DNA of 31,940 bases from a virus, in the IMG/VR virus record IMGVR_UViG_3300012228_000011, positions 1 to 31,940 of that record, one strand, 5' to 3'. How positions within the stretch are numbered: position 1 is the first letter of the stretch; the number at the start of each line of letters is the position of its first letter. The notes under the pieces are model-generated. The model had not been told where the DNA came from and did not search any database. It worked only from the letters and a program-made list of their open reading frames with translations. Position numbers and translations under genes: made by a program. Shown piece by piece: positions 1-6,621 of this stretch.

Positions 1-180
1 CTCGGTCAGGAGGCGCGCTGGTTGAGGGAGCGCCAGGGCGAGCACCACGGCCGCCGGTGTCTCCGTCAAGAGACGCGCCGGTTGGGGCAGGGCGAGCGCG
101 AGCGGGACCGCGGCCGGCGTCTCCGTGCGGAGAATCGTCGGCGCCGGCAGGACGAGGGCGAGCACCGCGGGCGTCGGCGC
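1..180 (-). repeat. Three visible 60-bp tandem repeats coding a 20-residue motif
   Basis: Units lie at 1-60, 61-120 and 121-180 and the array continues off the left edge. Read on the minus strand each unit gives 20 residues: the two left units differ by one residue (TPAAV[V/P]LALALPQPARLLTE) and the third is a diverged copy, APTPAVLALVLPAPTILRTE. By direct comparison the first two units differ at about 15 of 60 bases yet at one residue, so most changes are silent. The repeat is therefore an old, protein-level repeat and not a fresh duplication. Confidence 0.9.
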
Positions 181-1407
181 GATCGGGTCCTCCCCGAACG
201 AGAAGCAGAGCGTAGGCAGGTCCGCCGAGGCCGAGACGAGCACGTTGTAGTCGAAGCCGGTAACCGTGATCGCGACCACCCGCGCGGCCCACTTCGACTC
301 CACGTGGTGGAACTGGTCGGAGGCAATCGAGCACGTCGTAACGCTGGTCGTCTGGGCGTCGGCCGAGTTCCACTTCGCCATGCTCCCGCCGGCGCTCCCG
401 GTCGCTGGCGCGTACACCCCGAACGACATGGCCCCGACCGTCGCGTCGAGCGTGTTCGCAGTCGCAGCCGCGCTCCCCACCGTGAAGAGCGCCCGCGCCT
501 TGAATCCCGCCCCCGCGTAGCTCGACACTCCGAGCGTGTCCGAGTTCAAGGCCGGCAAGTCCGCGACGCACCTCTCCCCGTTCAGCGAGAACGCGAGCAA
601 CCCGACCCCGATAGCCTCGCCCGCCGTGTCGCGCGTCGTCAGCTCCACGTCATCGGCGTTCCAGGCCGTGAGCTGGATCGAGATTGCCTCAGTGACGACG
701 CCAGCCGTAGAGATCACGATCGAGAGCAGGCGATCGTTCCTCGCCTTCATGCCTACGCTGGTCGGGGACGCCAGGTCTTGCGCGCAGATCCCCACGCACG
801 CCTGCGAGGTCGAGGGGAGCCGCCCCGCGAAGCCCATTGAGAAGATCACGTTGTTGAGGCCGGCATCCGTGTTCCAGACGGTGCGGGCGCTGATCGCGAG
901 CACGGCGTCCGCCACCAGGCCGAGCGACGGCGAGTTGAAGGCCGTGTTGTCCGTCGTGGGGGAGGAGACCGTTACCAGCTTGGCCGAGAGGTTCGCGCCG
1001 TACATGAAGCGCACGAAGCCCTTGAGCACGGACGCCGTGTCCACGTTGATCGTGAGCGCGTTAACCCCAACCGATGTGAACGTGGCCCCCACCCCGAGCG
1101 CCTCCGTGGTCGTCACCGGGAGGTTCAGGATCTTGTTGTTGGCTCGCCTCCTCCCCGTGTCCGCCAGGGTGGCGAGCACGTTGTGCTCAGCCATGAGGCC
1201 GATCGCGATCGCGGCCGCCCCGTCCGTGAGCCCGATCGAGATTCGGGCGGGGTTGGTCTCGCCTCCCGTACCGCTCGCCCCCGAGAGCACGATGATGCAG
1301 GCCTTGGGCGTCATACCCGCCGGCCCGCCCGTGTCCGTGATCGTGAAGGCGCCGCTCGCGTTCGGCAACGTGAACGGCACGTCCCGGACGATGATCTCGT
1401 TCCCCAC
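1..1407 (-). CDS. Large repeat-containing virion/adhesin-like protein, 3' end cut by the window edge
   Basis: The minus-strand frame is open from a GTG at 1407 to the left edge, 469 codons, and its C terminus lies outside the window. No named family is recognised. The body reads as about three beta-rich domains of roughly 130-150 residues, each ending in a hydrophobic strand such as LTINVDTAS, DVELTTRDTAG or VAITVTGFDYN. The visible end is a tandem run of 20-residue proline/alanine/leucine repeats. The same layout recurs in the gene at 8898-10403, so the two are probably paralogous tail-associated or receptor-binding proteins (inference). The start is doubtful: an ATG at 1456 opens with a natural-looking MPATVTLTPGGAP but hits TAG after 14 codons, and dropping one base in the CCCGGG near 1415-1420 would join it to this frame. 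The strand choice rests on G/C-rich third positions and a normal amino-acid mix; the long plus-strand frame here is its shadow. Confidence 0.8.
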   Translation of the reverse strand, partial: MGNEIIVRDVPFTLPNASGAFTITDTGGPAGMTPKACIIVLSGASGTGGETNPARISIGLTDGAAAIAIGLMAEHNVLATLADTGRRRANNKILNLPVTTTEALGVGATFTSVGVNALTINVDTASVLKGFVRFMYGANLSAKLVTVSSPTTDNTAFNSPSLGLVADAVLAISARTVWNTDAGLNNVIFSMGFAGRLPSTSQACVGICAQDLASPTSVGMKARNDRLLSIVISTAGVVTEAISIQLTAWNADDVELTTRDTAGEAIGVGLLAFSLNGERCVADLPALNSDTLGVSSYAGAGFKARALFTVGSAAATANTLDATVGAMSFGVYAPATGSAGGSMAKWNSADAQTTSVTTCSIASDQFHHVESKWAARVVAITVTGFDYNVLVSASADLPTLCFSFGEDPIAPTPAVLALVLPAPTILRTETPAAVPLALALPQPARLLTETPAAVVLALALPQPARLLTE

Positions 1408-1480
1408 GGCGCTACCCGGGCGCTCCGCCCGGCGTCAGCGTGACGGTGGCAGGCATGGGAGGCCGGCCCACTCCACTAGC

Positions 1481-1921
1481 TCACCCGGTGAGCTGGAGGA
1501 TTCCGAGCGCGGCCCACTGGATCGTGTTGTTGGCGCCCGTGCCGTCGAAGGGGAAGCCCCCCGTGTCGAAGAAGGCCACGGGGATCTCGAGCCCCGGCGT
1601 CGCGTTGTGGACGTGGAGGAGGGCCGCCTGGTTCTGGCGCGTGCCGGCGCCCAGGTTCGTGAAGACGGCGTCGGTCGCGTCCACGTACCAGATGAGGTTC
1701 CCGTCGTCCCGGACGCCCGTCACCCCGGCCAGGTCAACCCTGGCGTAGTTCGCCCCGTCGCACTCGTCCAGAGTCGTGAAGCCCGCGAAGGTGTTGGCGG
1801 CCTTCTGGGTGTCCGTGGTCGTGTTGGTCATGACCAGGGCCACCCGCAGGTCCGCGGTGGAGAGGTTCAGGCCCGCGGTCGCGATCAGTTCCTTGGCGCG
1901 CTGGTAGACGAAGGATGACAT
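1481..1921 (-). CDS. Phage virion-associated structural protein, unnamed family
   Basis: A 146-residue protein starting with ATG at 1921. It opens with SSFVYQRAKELIATAGLNLSTADLRVALV and carries IWYVDATDAVFTNL, VAFFDTGGFPFDGTGAN and a final beta strand, TIQWAALGILQLTG. This resembles the small all-beta proteins common among tail-fibre neighbours in phage genomes, which begin with a short helix and a line about an 'alvd'-type strand and end in an N-t-i-x-W strand. That assignment is by pattern memory, and no enzyme motif is seen. It sits upstream of the repeat protein in the same direction, 73 bases before the GTG at 1407. Its start faces the plus-strand gene at 2002 across 80 bases, so a divergent promoter pair probably lies there, although no clear -35/-10 boxes were found. 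Confidence 0.75.
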   Translation of the reverse strand: MSSFVYQRAKELIATAGLNLSTADLRVALVMTNTTTDTQKAANTFAGFTTLDECDGANYARVDLAGVTGVRDDGNLIWYVDATDAVFTNLGAGTRQNQAALLHVHNATPGLEIPVAFFDTGGFPFDGTGANNTIQWAALGILQLTG

Positions 1922-2001
1922 GGGCGGGGACCTCGAGGGGTGGGGCCGGGGCCCCGAGCATAGGGAGCCAGTCCGGGCGTTCCAAGAGGTAGAGTGTCCC
2001 C

Positions 2002-2538
2002 ATGGTCTCCAGCCTCGAGGTCCCCGTGCGGGCCACCCGAGCCGAGCTCTCCCTCCCCGCGACCGGCTCGGCCAAGCTCACGAAGGTCGCCTTTCCTCTC
2101 GTCTACACCGGCTCCGCTCCGTCGAAGGTCCTCGCGTTCGTCGCGGCGACCGCGGGCGACTCGGTCCAGGTCGAGCTTTCGTACCCAGACCGTCCCGCCG
2201 GGGCGTGGAAGGACACGTGCCGACTTACCGGAGCGAAGATCAAGCTGCCCGGCAAGAAGGACGGCGAGCGCGTCGCGGTCGTCCTCGCGCTCACCCTCAC
2301 GCGCGCCGACACGCGCGCGCCGCGCGAGCTCCTCGAGTTCCTCCTGGACGCGGCCCATGCCGAGGCGCTCGAGCTCGACATGAAGGTTCGGGTCGTCCAG
2401 GAGCCGCTCCCCTTCCAGGAGCCTCCTGATCCGCGCGTCGATGAGCGGGTGCGTCGAGCTGGTGGTTCGCTGGCTGTTCCGGAGCCAGCGCGTCGGGCCG
2501 CGCGTGGGCCGAAGGCCTCGAGCCCTCCGCCCGCCTAG
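2002..2538 (+). CDS. Orphan plus-strand protein of unknown function
   Basis: A 178-residue frame from ATG 2002 to TAG 2538. The first about 137 residues look genuinely coded: third positions are nearly all G/C and the composition is balanced (VAFPLVYTGSAPSKVLAFVA, RVAVVLALTLTRADTRAP). No family is recognised. An AGAGG about 12 bases upstream is a weak ribosome site. It is the only plus-strand gene inside a minus-strand run of structural genes. Its last about 40 codons have many A/T third positions (about 15 of 38), while the +1 frame there is much more G/C-rich at third positions, so either the tail was changed by an indel or a second small frame overlaps. Its TAG shares the palindrome CTAG with the stop of the convergent gene at 2535. 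Confidence 0.6.
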   Translation: MVSSLEVPVRATRAELSLPATGSAKLTKVAFPLVYTGSAPSKVLAFVAATAGDSVQVELSYPDRPAGAWKDTCRLTGAKIKLPGKKDGERVAVVLALTLTRADTRAPRELLEFLLDAAHAEALELDMKVRVVQEPLPFQEPPDPRVDERVRRAGGSLAVPEPARRAARGPKASSPPPA

Positions 2539-2990
2539 TAAACGCGACCGTGCACGTGCACGGTCATGTCGTCGAGAACGTCGATCGCGTTGACGTCACG
2601 GCAGCGGAGCTTCATCCCCTTTAGCAGGACGACCTCGCGGACCGGGACGTCGACATAGATCAGCGGGGAGAGGACCACCTCGGCGCGCCCCATCGGAGCA
2701 AACTGGAGGTCGCGCGCTTGCCCGGCTGTGATCGCGGTTGCCGACGCGAAAACGAGGACCGTGTCGTCCTCGGCGTCGAGGAGCTCGAAGACGAGCGCGC
2801 GGTTCCCCACCGTCGCCGTGGCGACGAACTCGAGGCGGACGACCGCGATCACGAGCGCCTTCGCTTGCGGCCCCACGTCCGTGTCGAAGACGAGGGTCTT
2901 CGAGGGCGCGTTCGGGGAGTCGTCGGTAAAGATCGCCCACGAGAAGTTGCCTGGGTCCCCCGCGGCCGCCTCGTCCTTTACCCAGGTCAC
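2535..2990 (-). CDS. Small beta-rich phage virion-type protein
   Basis: A 151-residue protein with a GTG start at 2990 (MTWVKDEAAAGDPGNFSWAI). It is rich in beta strands and ends with a motif often seen in small phage structural proteins of this size: LKGMKLRCRDVNAIDVLDDM followed by TVHVHGRVY. No catalytic motif is visible. The GTG lies 9 bases after the stop of the holin-like gene at 3000-3257, so the two are probably cotranscribed. Its stop codon overlaps the stop of the convergent plus-strand gene in the shared CTAG at 2535-2538. A role as an accessory virion protein is inferred from composition and neighbours. Confidence 0.75.
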   Translation of the reverse strand: MTWVKDEAAAGDPGNFSWAIFTDDSPNAPSKTLVFDTDVGPQAKALVIAVVRLEFVATATVGNRALVFELLDAEDDTVLVFASATAITAGQARDLQFAPMGRAEVVLSPLIYVDVPVREVVLLKGMKLRCRDVNAIDVLDDMTVHVHGRVY

Positions 2991-2999
2991 GGGGTCAGC

Positions 3000-3257
3000 T
3001 CACCGGAACGGAGGACGCGAGGTCGGCGCGGCGACGTTCTTCGGCGCCTTCGTCCCCTCGCTCGTGACGTTGTCGTCTCGCGCGAAGAGGCCGATGAAGG
3101 CTGCCCCCACGGCCGCCAGGAGCTCGGCCGCGTATTCGGGTTGGAAGACCGCGAGGAGGCCCGGGCCCCCCTCCGCGAGGAGCTTCGAGGCGAGGGAGAG
3201 GAGTAGGCCCAGGCCGGCGGCCACGCCGGCCACGGTCGTCTTTCGGCTCTTCAGCAT
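3000..3257 (-). CDS. Small two-helix membrane protein, holin-like
   Basis: An 85-residue protein starting with ATG at 3257. It has a basic N terminus (MLKSRKTT), a first hydrophobic helix (VAGVAAGLGLLLSLASKLLA, about residues 9-28), a short loop, a second hydrophobic helix (LLAAVGAAFIGLFA, about 46-59) and a charged C terminus. Two membrane helices, a short length and charged ends fit class II phage holins, which make the inner-membrane lesion at lysis. No endolysin is visible next to it, so the lysis role is inference; a small tail-associated membrane protein is the alternative. It is followed closely by the gene at 2535-2990. Confidence 0.65.
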   Translation of the reverse strand: MLKSRKTTVAGVAAGLGLLLSLASKLLAEGGPGLLAVFQPEYAAELLAAVGAAFIGLFARDDNVTSEGTKAPKNVAAPTSRPPFR

Positions 3258-3288
3258 GGCGCCAGGGTAGCTTCCGGGCTCCGGGACC

Positions 3289-4839
3289 TCACGGGTAGCC
3301 CTTGGAGAAGGGCCGAAGCCCCTCGCCCTGGAGCGCAAGCTGGGCCTCGTCCTGGACGGGGTAGCCTCGAGCCGCTGCCAAGGCCCGAATGGCGGGCGTG
3401 TTGCACCGGCGGATGCGGACACCCTCGGTCACCCCGCCCACCTGGGCGAGGACGTGCCACCCGTAGGCCGCGCTGTCCGTGATCGTGAGCGAGCGGGCGA
3501 CCGCGGCGTTCGGCATCCAGGCCCGGAGCGTCCCGACCCGGAGGAAGGGGTCGTAGTCGGCGTCCCCGACCGAGCGGAACCCGCACCGGCGGAGGACCAC
3601 GTCCCCGGTCGCCGGCCCCGGACCGCCCGGCCGGCCCTGGTCGTCGTAGTAGTCCTGGCCTCCGTCGTCGACCATGAGGCAGTGGGGGTTCCCAGGGACC
3701 GCGGAGCGCGGGGCACCCCAAAAAACGCAGTCCTCCGCGCGGACGTTGGTCCTCCCGCCGATCCCCTGAAAGGTCCACCCGGCGCCCCCGCGCCAGCCCC
3801 ACTCCTGGTCCCAGCGAAGGGCGCTGCAGCGCTTGAAGTAGAGGAGCGCGCCCGGGACGTCGTGGCATTCCGCCGGGCGCGCCGTGTGCTTCGAGCCCTC
3901 GGAGCCGGAGGCGTTGATCTGGACGTCGACCCAGGAGGAGCCGCGCGAGGCGTAGCCGTGCGAGTAGTGGGCGTGCTCGGCTCCGCGGGCGAAGTCGTAC
4001 ACGACGTCCCGGAAGTCGAGGTCGCCCTGGTAGCTGAAGGTTCCCCACACCGCCGAGTTCTGGATCCCCTGGGCGCCGCTCACGCCCGCGGGCGCGTGCT
4101 CGAGCCGGAGCGCGACCGTGACCGACTCCTCGTCGTCGATCGCAGGCCGGACGAGGATCGTCGCCTTCCCGCCGGCGATCGTCCCGGTTGTCGTCGTCCA
4201 GAAGCGGACACCGTCGGGCCGGACGACCACCGTCCCCGCCGGGACCATCGCGCCGTCCGTGCCGGTGAAGATCACCGAGCGCGCGGGATCCGCGACTATG
4301 CGCACGTCCCGGAGCACGAGGCGGAAGCGCGGCCGGATCGGCGAGACGTCCACGAGCTCGCCCTTGGCGTCCGCGTCCCGGGTCGCCAGGCCGAAGTGGA
4401 TCGCCTTCCTCTTCGCCGCGTGGATGGTCATGTGCTCGAGCCAGAGCACCCCGTCGAAGGGCCCGACGAAGATCGTCGAGTCGTGGTAGGTGTCCTCGCC
4501 GGCGACTATGTGGGTGAGGTCCCGCCCGGCGCCGGTGAAGCGCACGCCCTCGAGCTCCCGGGAGAGCCAGACCGCGGGGTCGTAGCGCTGGCGGTTGTCC
4601 CCTCGGAAGGCGAGGTCGAAGCCTGGCACCGTGCCGGCCGGCAGGTCCACCTGGCCGAGGCGGAGCTCGTCGGTCCCAGGGAAGAGCTCGAAGGGCTCGA
4701 GCGCGGCGCGCTCGAAGTCGAGAGGCTCCTCGGCCCCGGAGGGGAAGAGCTCGCGCGCGGTGACGCAAGCGAGGAAGCCGAGGAGGAGCCCGAGCAGGGC
4801 GAGCCAGACGATCCGGAAGGGGTTCGAGGGAGAGCGCAT
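3289..4839 (-). CDS. Exported or membrane-anchored beta-helix protein, function unknown
   Basis: A 516-residue protein with ATG at 4839, preceded by a good GGAGG. The N terminus is a signal or anchor: MRSPSNPFR, then a hydrophobic stretch IVWLALLGLLLGFLACVTA (about residues 10-28). A type I signal-peptidase site after VTA is possible; the cysteine context FLAC is a poor lipobox. The rest shows repeated short strands with regular turns (LWLEHMTIHAAKRKAIHF, LVLRDVRIVADPARSVIF, DVVLRRCGFRSV, RSLTITDSAAYGW, GVRIRRCNTPAI), the pattern of a right-handed parallel beta helix as in pectate-lyase-like proteins and tailspikes. No catalytic site could be assigned. Phage tailspikes normally lack a signal peptide, so an exported protein that alters the infected cell surface, or a virion protein with an N-terminal hydrophobic anchor, are both open. 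It is divergent from the plus-strand gene at 4896 across 56 bases. Confidence 0.75.
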   Translation of the reverse strand: MRSPSNPFRIVWLALLGLLLGFLACVTARELFPSGAEEPLDFERAALEPFELFPGTDELRLGQVDLPAGTVPGFDLAFRGDNRQRYDPAVWLSRELEGVRFTGAGRDLTHIVAGEDTYHDSTIFVGPFDGVLWLEHMTIHAAKRKAIHFGLATRDADAKGELVDVSPIRPRFRLVLRDVRIVADPARSVIFTGTDGAMVPAGTVVVRPDGVRFWTTTTGTIAGGKATILVRPAIDDEESVTVALRLEHAPAGVSGAQGIQNSAVWGTFSYQGDLDFRDVVYDFARGAEHAHYSHGYASRGSSWVDVQINASGSEGSKHTARPAECHDVPGALLYFKRCSALRWDQEWGWRGGAGWTFQGIGGRTNVRAEDCVFWGAPRSAVPGNPHCLMVDDGGQDYYDDQGRPGGPGPATGDVVLRRCGFRSVGDADYDPFLRVGTLRAWMPNAAVARSLTITDSAAYGWHVLAQVGGVTEGVRIRRCNTPAIRALAAARGYPVQDEAQLALQGEGLRPFSKGYP

Positions 4840-4895
4840 GGGTGGAAACCTCCGGGGGAGGAAAGGGGCGGTCGCCGAGGTTACCCTCGCCGGCC

Positions 4896-5426
4896 ATGGT
4901 TCACCGCATCGACAGTCCGGGCTCCGTGGCGGGGACGTGGGTCGGGGGGAACCCCTTCGCCGGCGTGCCGGGAACGATCATCGCGGCGGACTACTTGAAC
5001 GCCCACCAGGAGGAGCTCGTCTCCATGGTCGAGGCCGAGGGCCTCGCGGCGGACAAGCTCGACACGACCCAAGTCCGCCAGGCCGTCCTCCATGCCATCG
5101 CGCGCGTCGCTGGCGTCGAGCTCGTCTTCACCGCCGGCGCTAACCTCACCGCGGGGCAGGGGCTCCTCTCGGGCGACGTCTTCGGCGTCGTCAAGGATTC
5201 GGTCTCGACCGGCCAGCAGGCGACGCTCGTCGTCCGTGGGTCCTTCAATCTGCCGAAGGTCACCGCCGACGCGATGACCCTTCACCAGCGCGTCTATTGG
5301 GACAACGGGGTGGGCAAGCTCACGACCACCTCCGCCGGGAACCGCTCCGCCGGCGTCGTGATCGTGGCCGCGGGCGCGGGGTCGACGAGTGTCGAGGTCC
5401 TGCTCCAGGGGCCGCCGAACCTATAG
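4896..5426 (+). CDS. Chimera of tail-fibre-type N terminus and DUF2190 decoration domain
   Basis: A 176-residue protein from ATG 4896 to TAG 5426. Residues about 1-70 match the N terminus of the tail fibre at 7009-8292: HRID here versus HRVD there, P-x-x-VP-x-T, a D-[YF]-LNA-x-QEELV core, then DK...Q...AI...[VI]A. Residues about 75-176 have the DUF2190 pattern also seen in the capsid decoration protein at 21458-21808: LTAGQGLLSGDVFGVV, GSFNLPK, a VYWD or FWDD strand, then N-x-x-AGVV. It therefore looks like a decoration-type beta domain mounted on a fibre or baseplate tether. It is transcribed against the neighbouring structural genes. The ATG at 4896 is chosen over an upstream in-frame ATG at 4842 because homology to the fibre begins there. 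Confidence 0.8.
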   Translation: MVHRIDSPGSVAGTWVGGNPFAGVPGTIIAADYLNAHQEELVSMVEAEGLAADKLDTTQVRQAVLHAIARVAGVELVFTAGANLTAGQGLLSGDVFGVVKDSVSTGQQATLVVRGSFNLPKVTADAMTLHQRVYWDNGVGKLTTTSAGNRSAGVVIVAAGAGSTSVEVLLQGPPNL

Positions 5427-5772
5427 CGCTCGGAAGAAACGGGCGGCCCCCCCGGAACCGCGCGCTCGGTTCGCCCGGACCGCGCCTTCCATGGGCTCCG
5501 AGGCACGGAGCGCCGGCTCCAGTCCGAGCGACGCGCGGGGTCTCCCTGCTCATCCGTCCCCGGAGTGGTTGGGAGGAGGAGGCAGGACGACCAGGATCCC
5601 AGGAACTCGTTTCGCCTCCCGGGAGGCCGTCCGCGGAGGGCCCGCGCGGCGGTGAACCGGACCGCGCGCCCCTCCAGGGAGAAACCTACTCCGTTTCGGC
5701 TCAGGAAGCGTTCGCTCTCCGTCCGACATATGTAGCGCGCCGAGTGGCGACGAAGGAAAGGGAGCCGACACC
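5427..5772. other. 346-base intergenic stretch with several hairpins, no gene seen
   Basis: No frame in this stretch has convincing codon bias on either strand. It contains a perfect hairpin at 5455-5472 (GAACCG, 6-base loop, CGGTTC) about 30 bases after the stop of the previous gene; a second at 5495-5511 (GCTCCG, 5-base loop, CGGAGC) whose right arm can instead pair with GGCTCC at 5515-5520; a 14-bp palindrome GCCTCCCGGGAGGC at 5614-5627; and an 11-bp direct repeat CCGGACCGCGC at 5475-5485 and 5657-5667. The last 70 bases are the least GC-rich and include ACATATGT near 5727-5734, with a strong GGAAAGGGAG ribosome site before the ATG at 5773. It plausibly holds a terminator for the upstream gene and the promoter of the downstream operon; no good -35/-10 pair was found. 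Confidence 0.6.
5455..5472 (+). terminator. Candidate hairpin terminator without U-tract
   Basis: A perfect 6-bp stem GAACCG/CGGTTC with loop CGCGCT begins 28 bases after the TAG of the DUF2190 chimera. No T-run follows, so intrinsic termination is not certain; it could act with Rho or simply stabilise the 3' end of the message. Confidence 0.3.
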
Positions 5773-5961
5773 ATGAGCGTTCAGGAGATCCTGCGGGCGA
5801 TCGAGGTCGACGAGAAGCTGACCCAGGCCGAACGTCGCGGGGCACGCGCGCTCGAGACCGAGGAGAGCCGCCGGGGTCGCGAGGCCCTCGAGCGGATCGG
5901 CCGGCGCGAGCTGAAGGATCGCGCCCAGCTCCGGCTCCAGGTCCGCGGGGTGCGCCCGTGA
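5773..5961 (+). CDS. Small charged helical protein, unknown
   Basis: A 62-residue protein starting with ATG at 5773, preceded by a strong GGAAAGGGAG ribosome site about ten bases upstream. It is almost entirely helical and charged (EILRAIEVDEKLTQAERRGA, ERIGRRELKDRAQLRLQVRG). No family is recognised. It is the first gene of a five-gene plus-strand operon in which consecutive genes overlap by four to seven bases; its TGA overlaps the GTG start at 5958 as GTGA, implying translational coupling. Confidence 0.65.
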   Translation: MSVQEILRAIEVDEKLTQAERRGARALETEESRRGREALERIGRRELKDRAQLRLQVRGVRP

Positions 5962-6203
5962 GCCCCTTCCTCCGCCGGATGGCCTCGGACCTCGTCCACC
6001 TCCCGGGGGCGGCCTCGGCGTGCTACGTGCTCGACGCGCTGCTCCGGACCTGGCTCGCCTCCGAGGCGCCCACGGTCGACGTCCTGCCCGTGCTCGTGCT
6101 CGCGGCCTACGGGCTCGCATGCGCCTTCCACCAGCTCGTCCGCGGGGACGACTGGGTCTGGTCCGAACCTTCCACCTCGAACGAAGAGGATCCTGCCTCG
6201 TGA
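5958..6203 (+). CDS. Small membrane protein, unknown
   Basis: An 81-residue protein with a GTG start overlapping the previous TGA. A hydrophobic stretch VDVLPVLVLAAYGLACAFHQ (about residues 40-59) is a likely single membrane span, preceded by an amphipathic region and followed by an acidic tail (SEPSTSNEEDPAS). No family is recognised. Together with the next gene it makes a pair of tiny overlapping membrane proteins. That is compatible with a lysis or superinfection function, but nothing in the sequence proves it. Confidence 0.65.
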   Translation: MSPFLRRMASDLVHLPGAASACYVLDALLRTWLASEAPTVDVLPVLVLAAYGLACAFHQLVRGDDWVWSEPSTSNEEDPAS

Positions 6204-6403
6204 ATCCCGTTGCCTTCCACCGCGCTTGCGCGGCCTTCCACGCCTTCGCGGGCGTCCTCCTCCACGTCGCCGGCGGGTGCGGGGGCTGGGCGGCCTTCGC
6301 CTTCGCCCTCGCCTCGCTCCACGGGTGGCGCTCCCTCTGGCTCGAGCTACGGGGGCGCCAGGGCCGGGAGAGCGTTACCCTCTCGGGCGAGGACTTCCGG
6401 TGA
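6200..6403 (+). CDS. Tiny membrane protein, unknown
   Basis: A 67-residue protein with a GTG start forming GTGA with the stop of the previous gene. Residues about 10-45 are hydrophobic and rich in A, F, G and H (AAFHAFAGVLLHVAGGCGGW, then AAFAFALASLHGW), giving one or two membrane spans, followed by a charged C terminus. No family is recognised. The start is fixed by the overlap and by the length of the hydrophobic core; longer open frames through here are not supported. Confidence 0.6.
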   Translation: MNPVAFHRACAAFHAFAGVLLHVAGGCGGWAAFAFALASLHGWRSLWLELRGRQGRESVTLSGEDFR

Positions 6404-6621
6404 TTGTGAGCCACGAACGCGCGCGGGCGTTGAGGGCGGACCTCCTCGCTCGAGGGCCCGCCACGAAGGACGAGCTCTCGAAGCGCCTCGGCTGGCCCGA
6501 GGCCGTCGTGCGCGGCGCGCTCCGACTCCTCGGGGACGCCGGGGAGGCCGACTACTACCTGCTCTCCCAGCCGGGCGGCCGGCCGATGCGGGTCTGGGAA
6601 GCGCAGGACCCCGGGTGCTGA
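6400..6621 (+). CDS. Small winged-helix DNA-binding protein
   Basis: A 73-residue protein starting at GTG 6400, again overlapping the preceding stop as GTGA. Residues about 5-45 look like a winged helix-turn-helix: RARALRADLLARGPATKDEL, then SKRLGWPEAVVRGALRLLGDAG, followed by a short wing (EADYYLLSQPGGRPMRVWEA). Such domains bind DNA as small phage regulators or serve as an N-terminal reader for recombination proteins. It is directly followed, with a seven-base overlap, by the DUF1064 nuclease-like gene, so the two may act together. The target site is unknown. Confidence 0.65.
   Translation: MIVSHERARALRADLLARGPATKDELSKRLGWPEAVVRGALRLLGDAGEADYYLLSQPGGRPMRVWEAQDPGC

Noticed and set aside
1-180. 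CRISPR-like tandem repeats
   Set aside because: Units are directly adjacent with no spacers and encode a protein repeat in frame.
536-1918. A 460-codon plus-strand frame
   Set aside because: Antisense to the left repeat protein and the virion protein at 1481-1921. The minus frames have the proper third-position bias and meaningful strands.
3289-4839. Lipoprotein signal in the beta-helix protein
   Set aside because: The cysteine is preceded by F-L-A, which is a poor lipobox at positions -3 and -2; a signal peptidase I site or an uncleaved anchor fits as well.
5700-5760. Sigma-70 promoter around ACATATGT
   Set aside because: Only about three of six matches to the -10 box and no -35 box at the right spacing, so it was left as a possibility in the intergenic entry.
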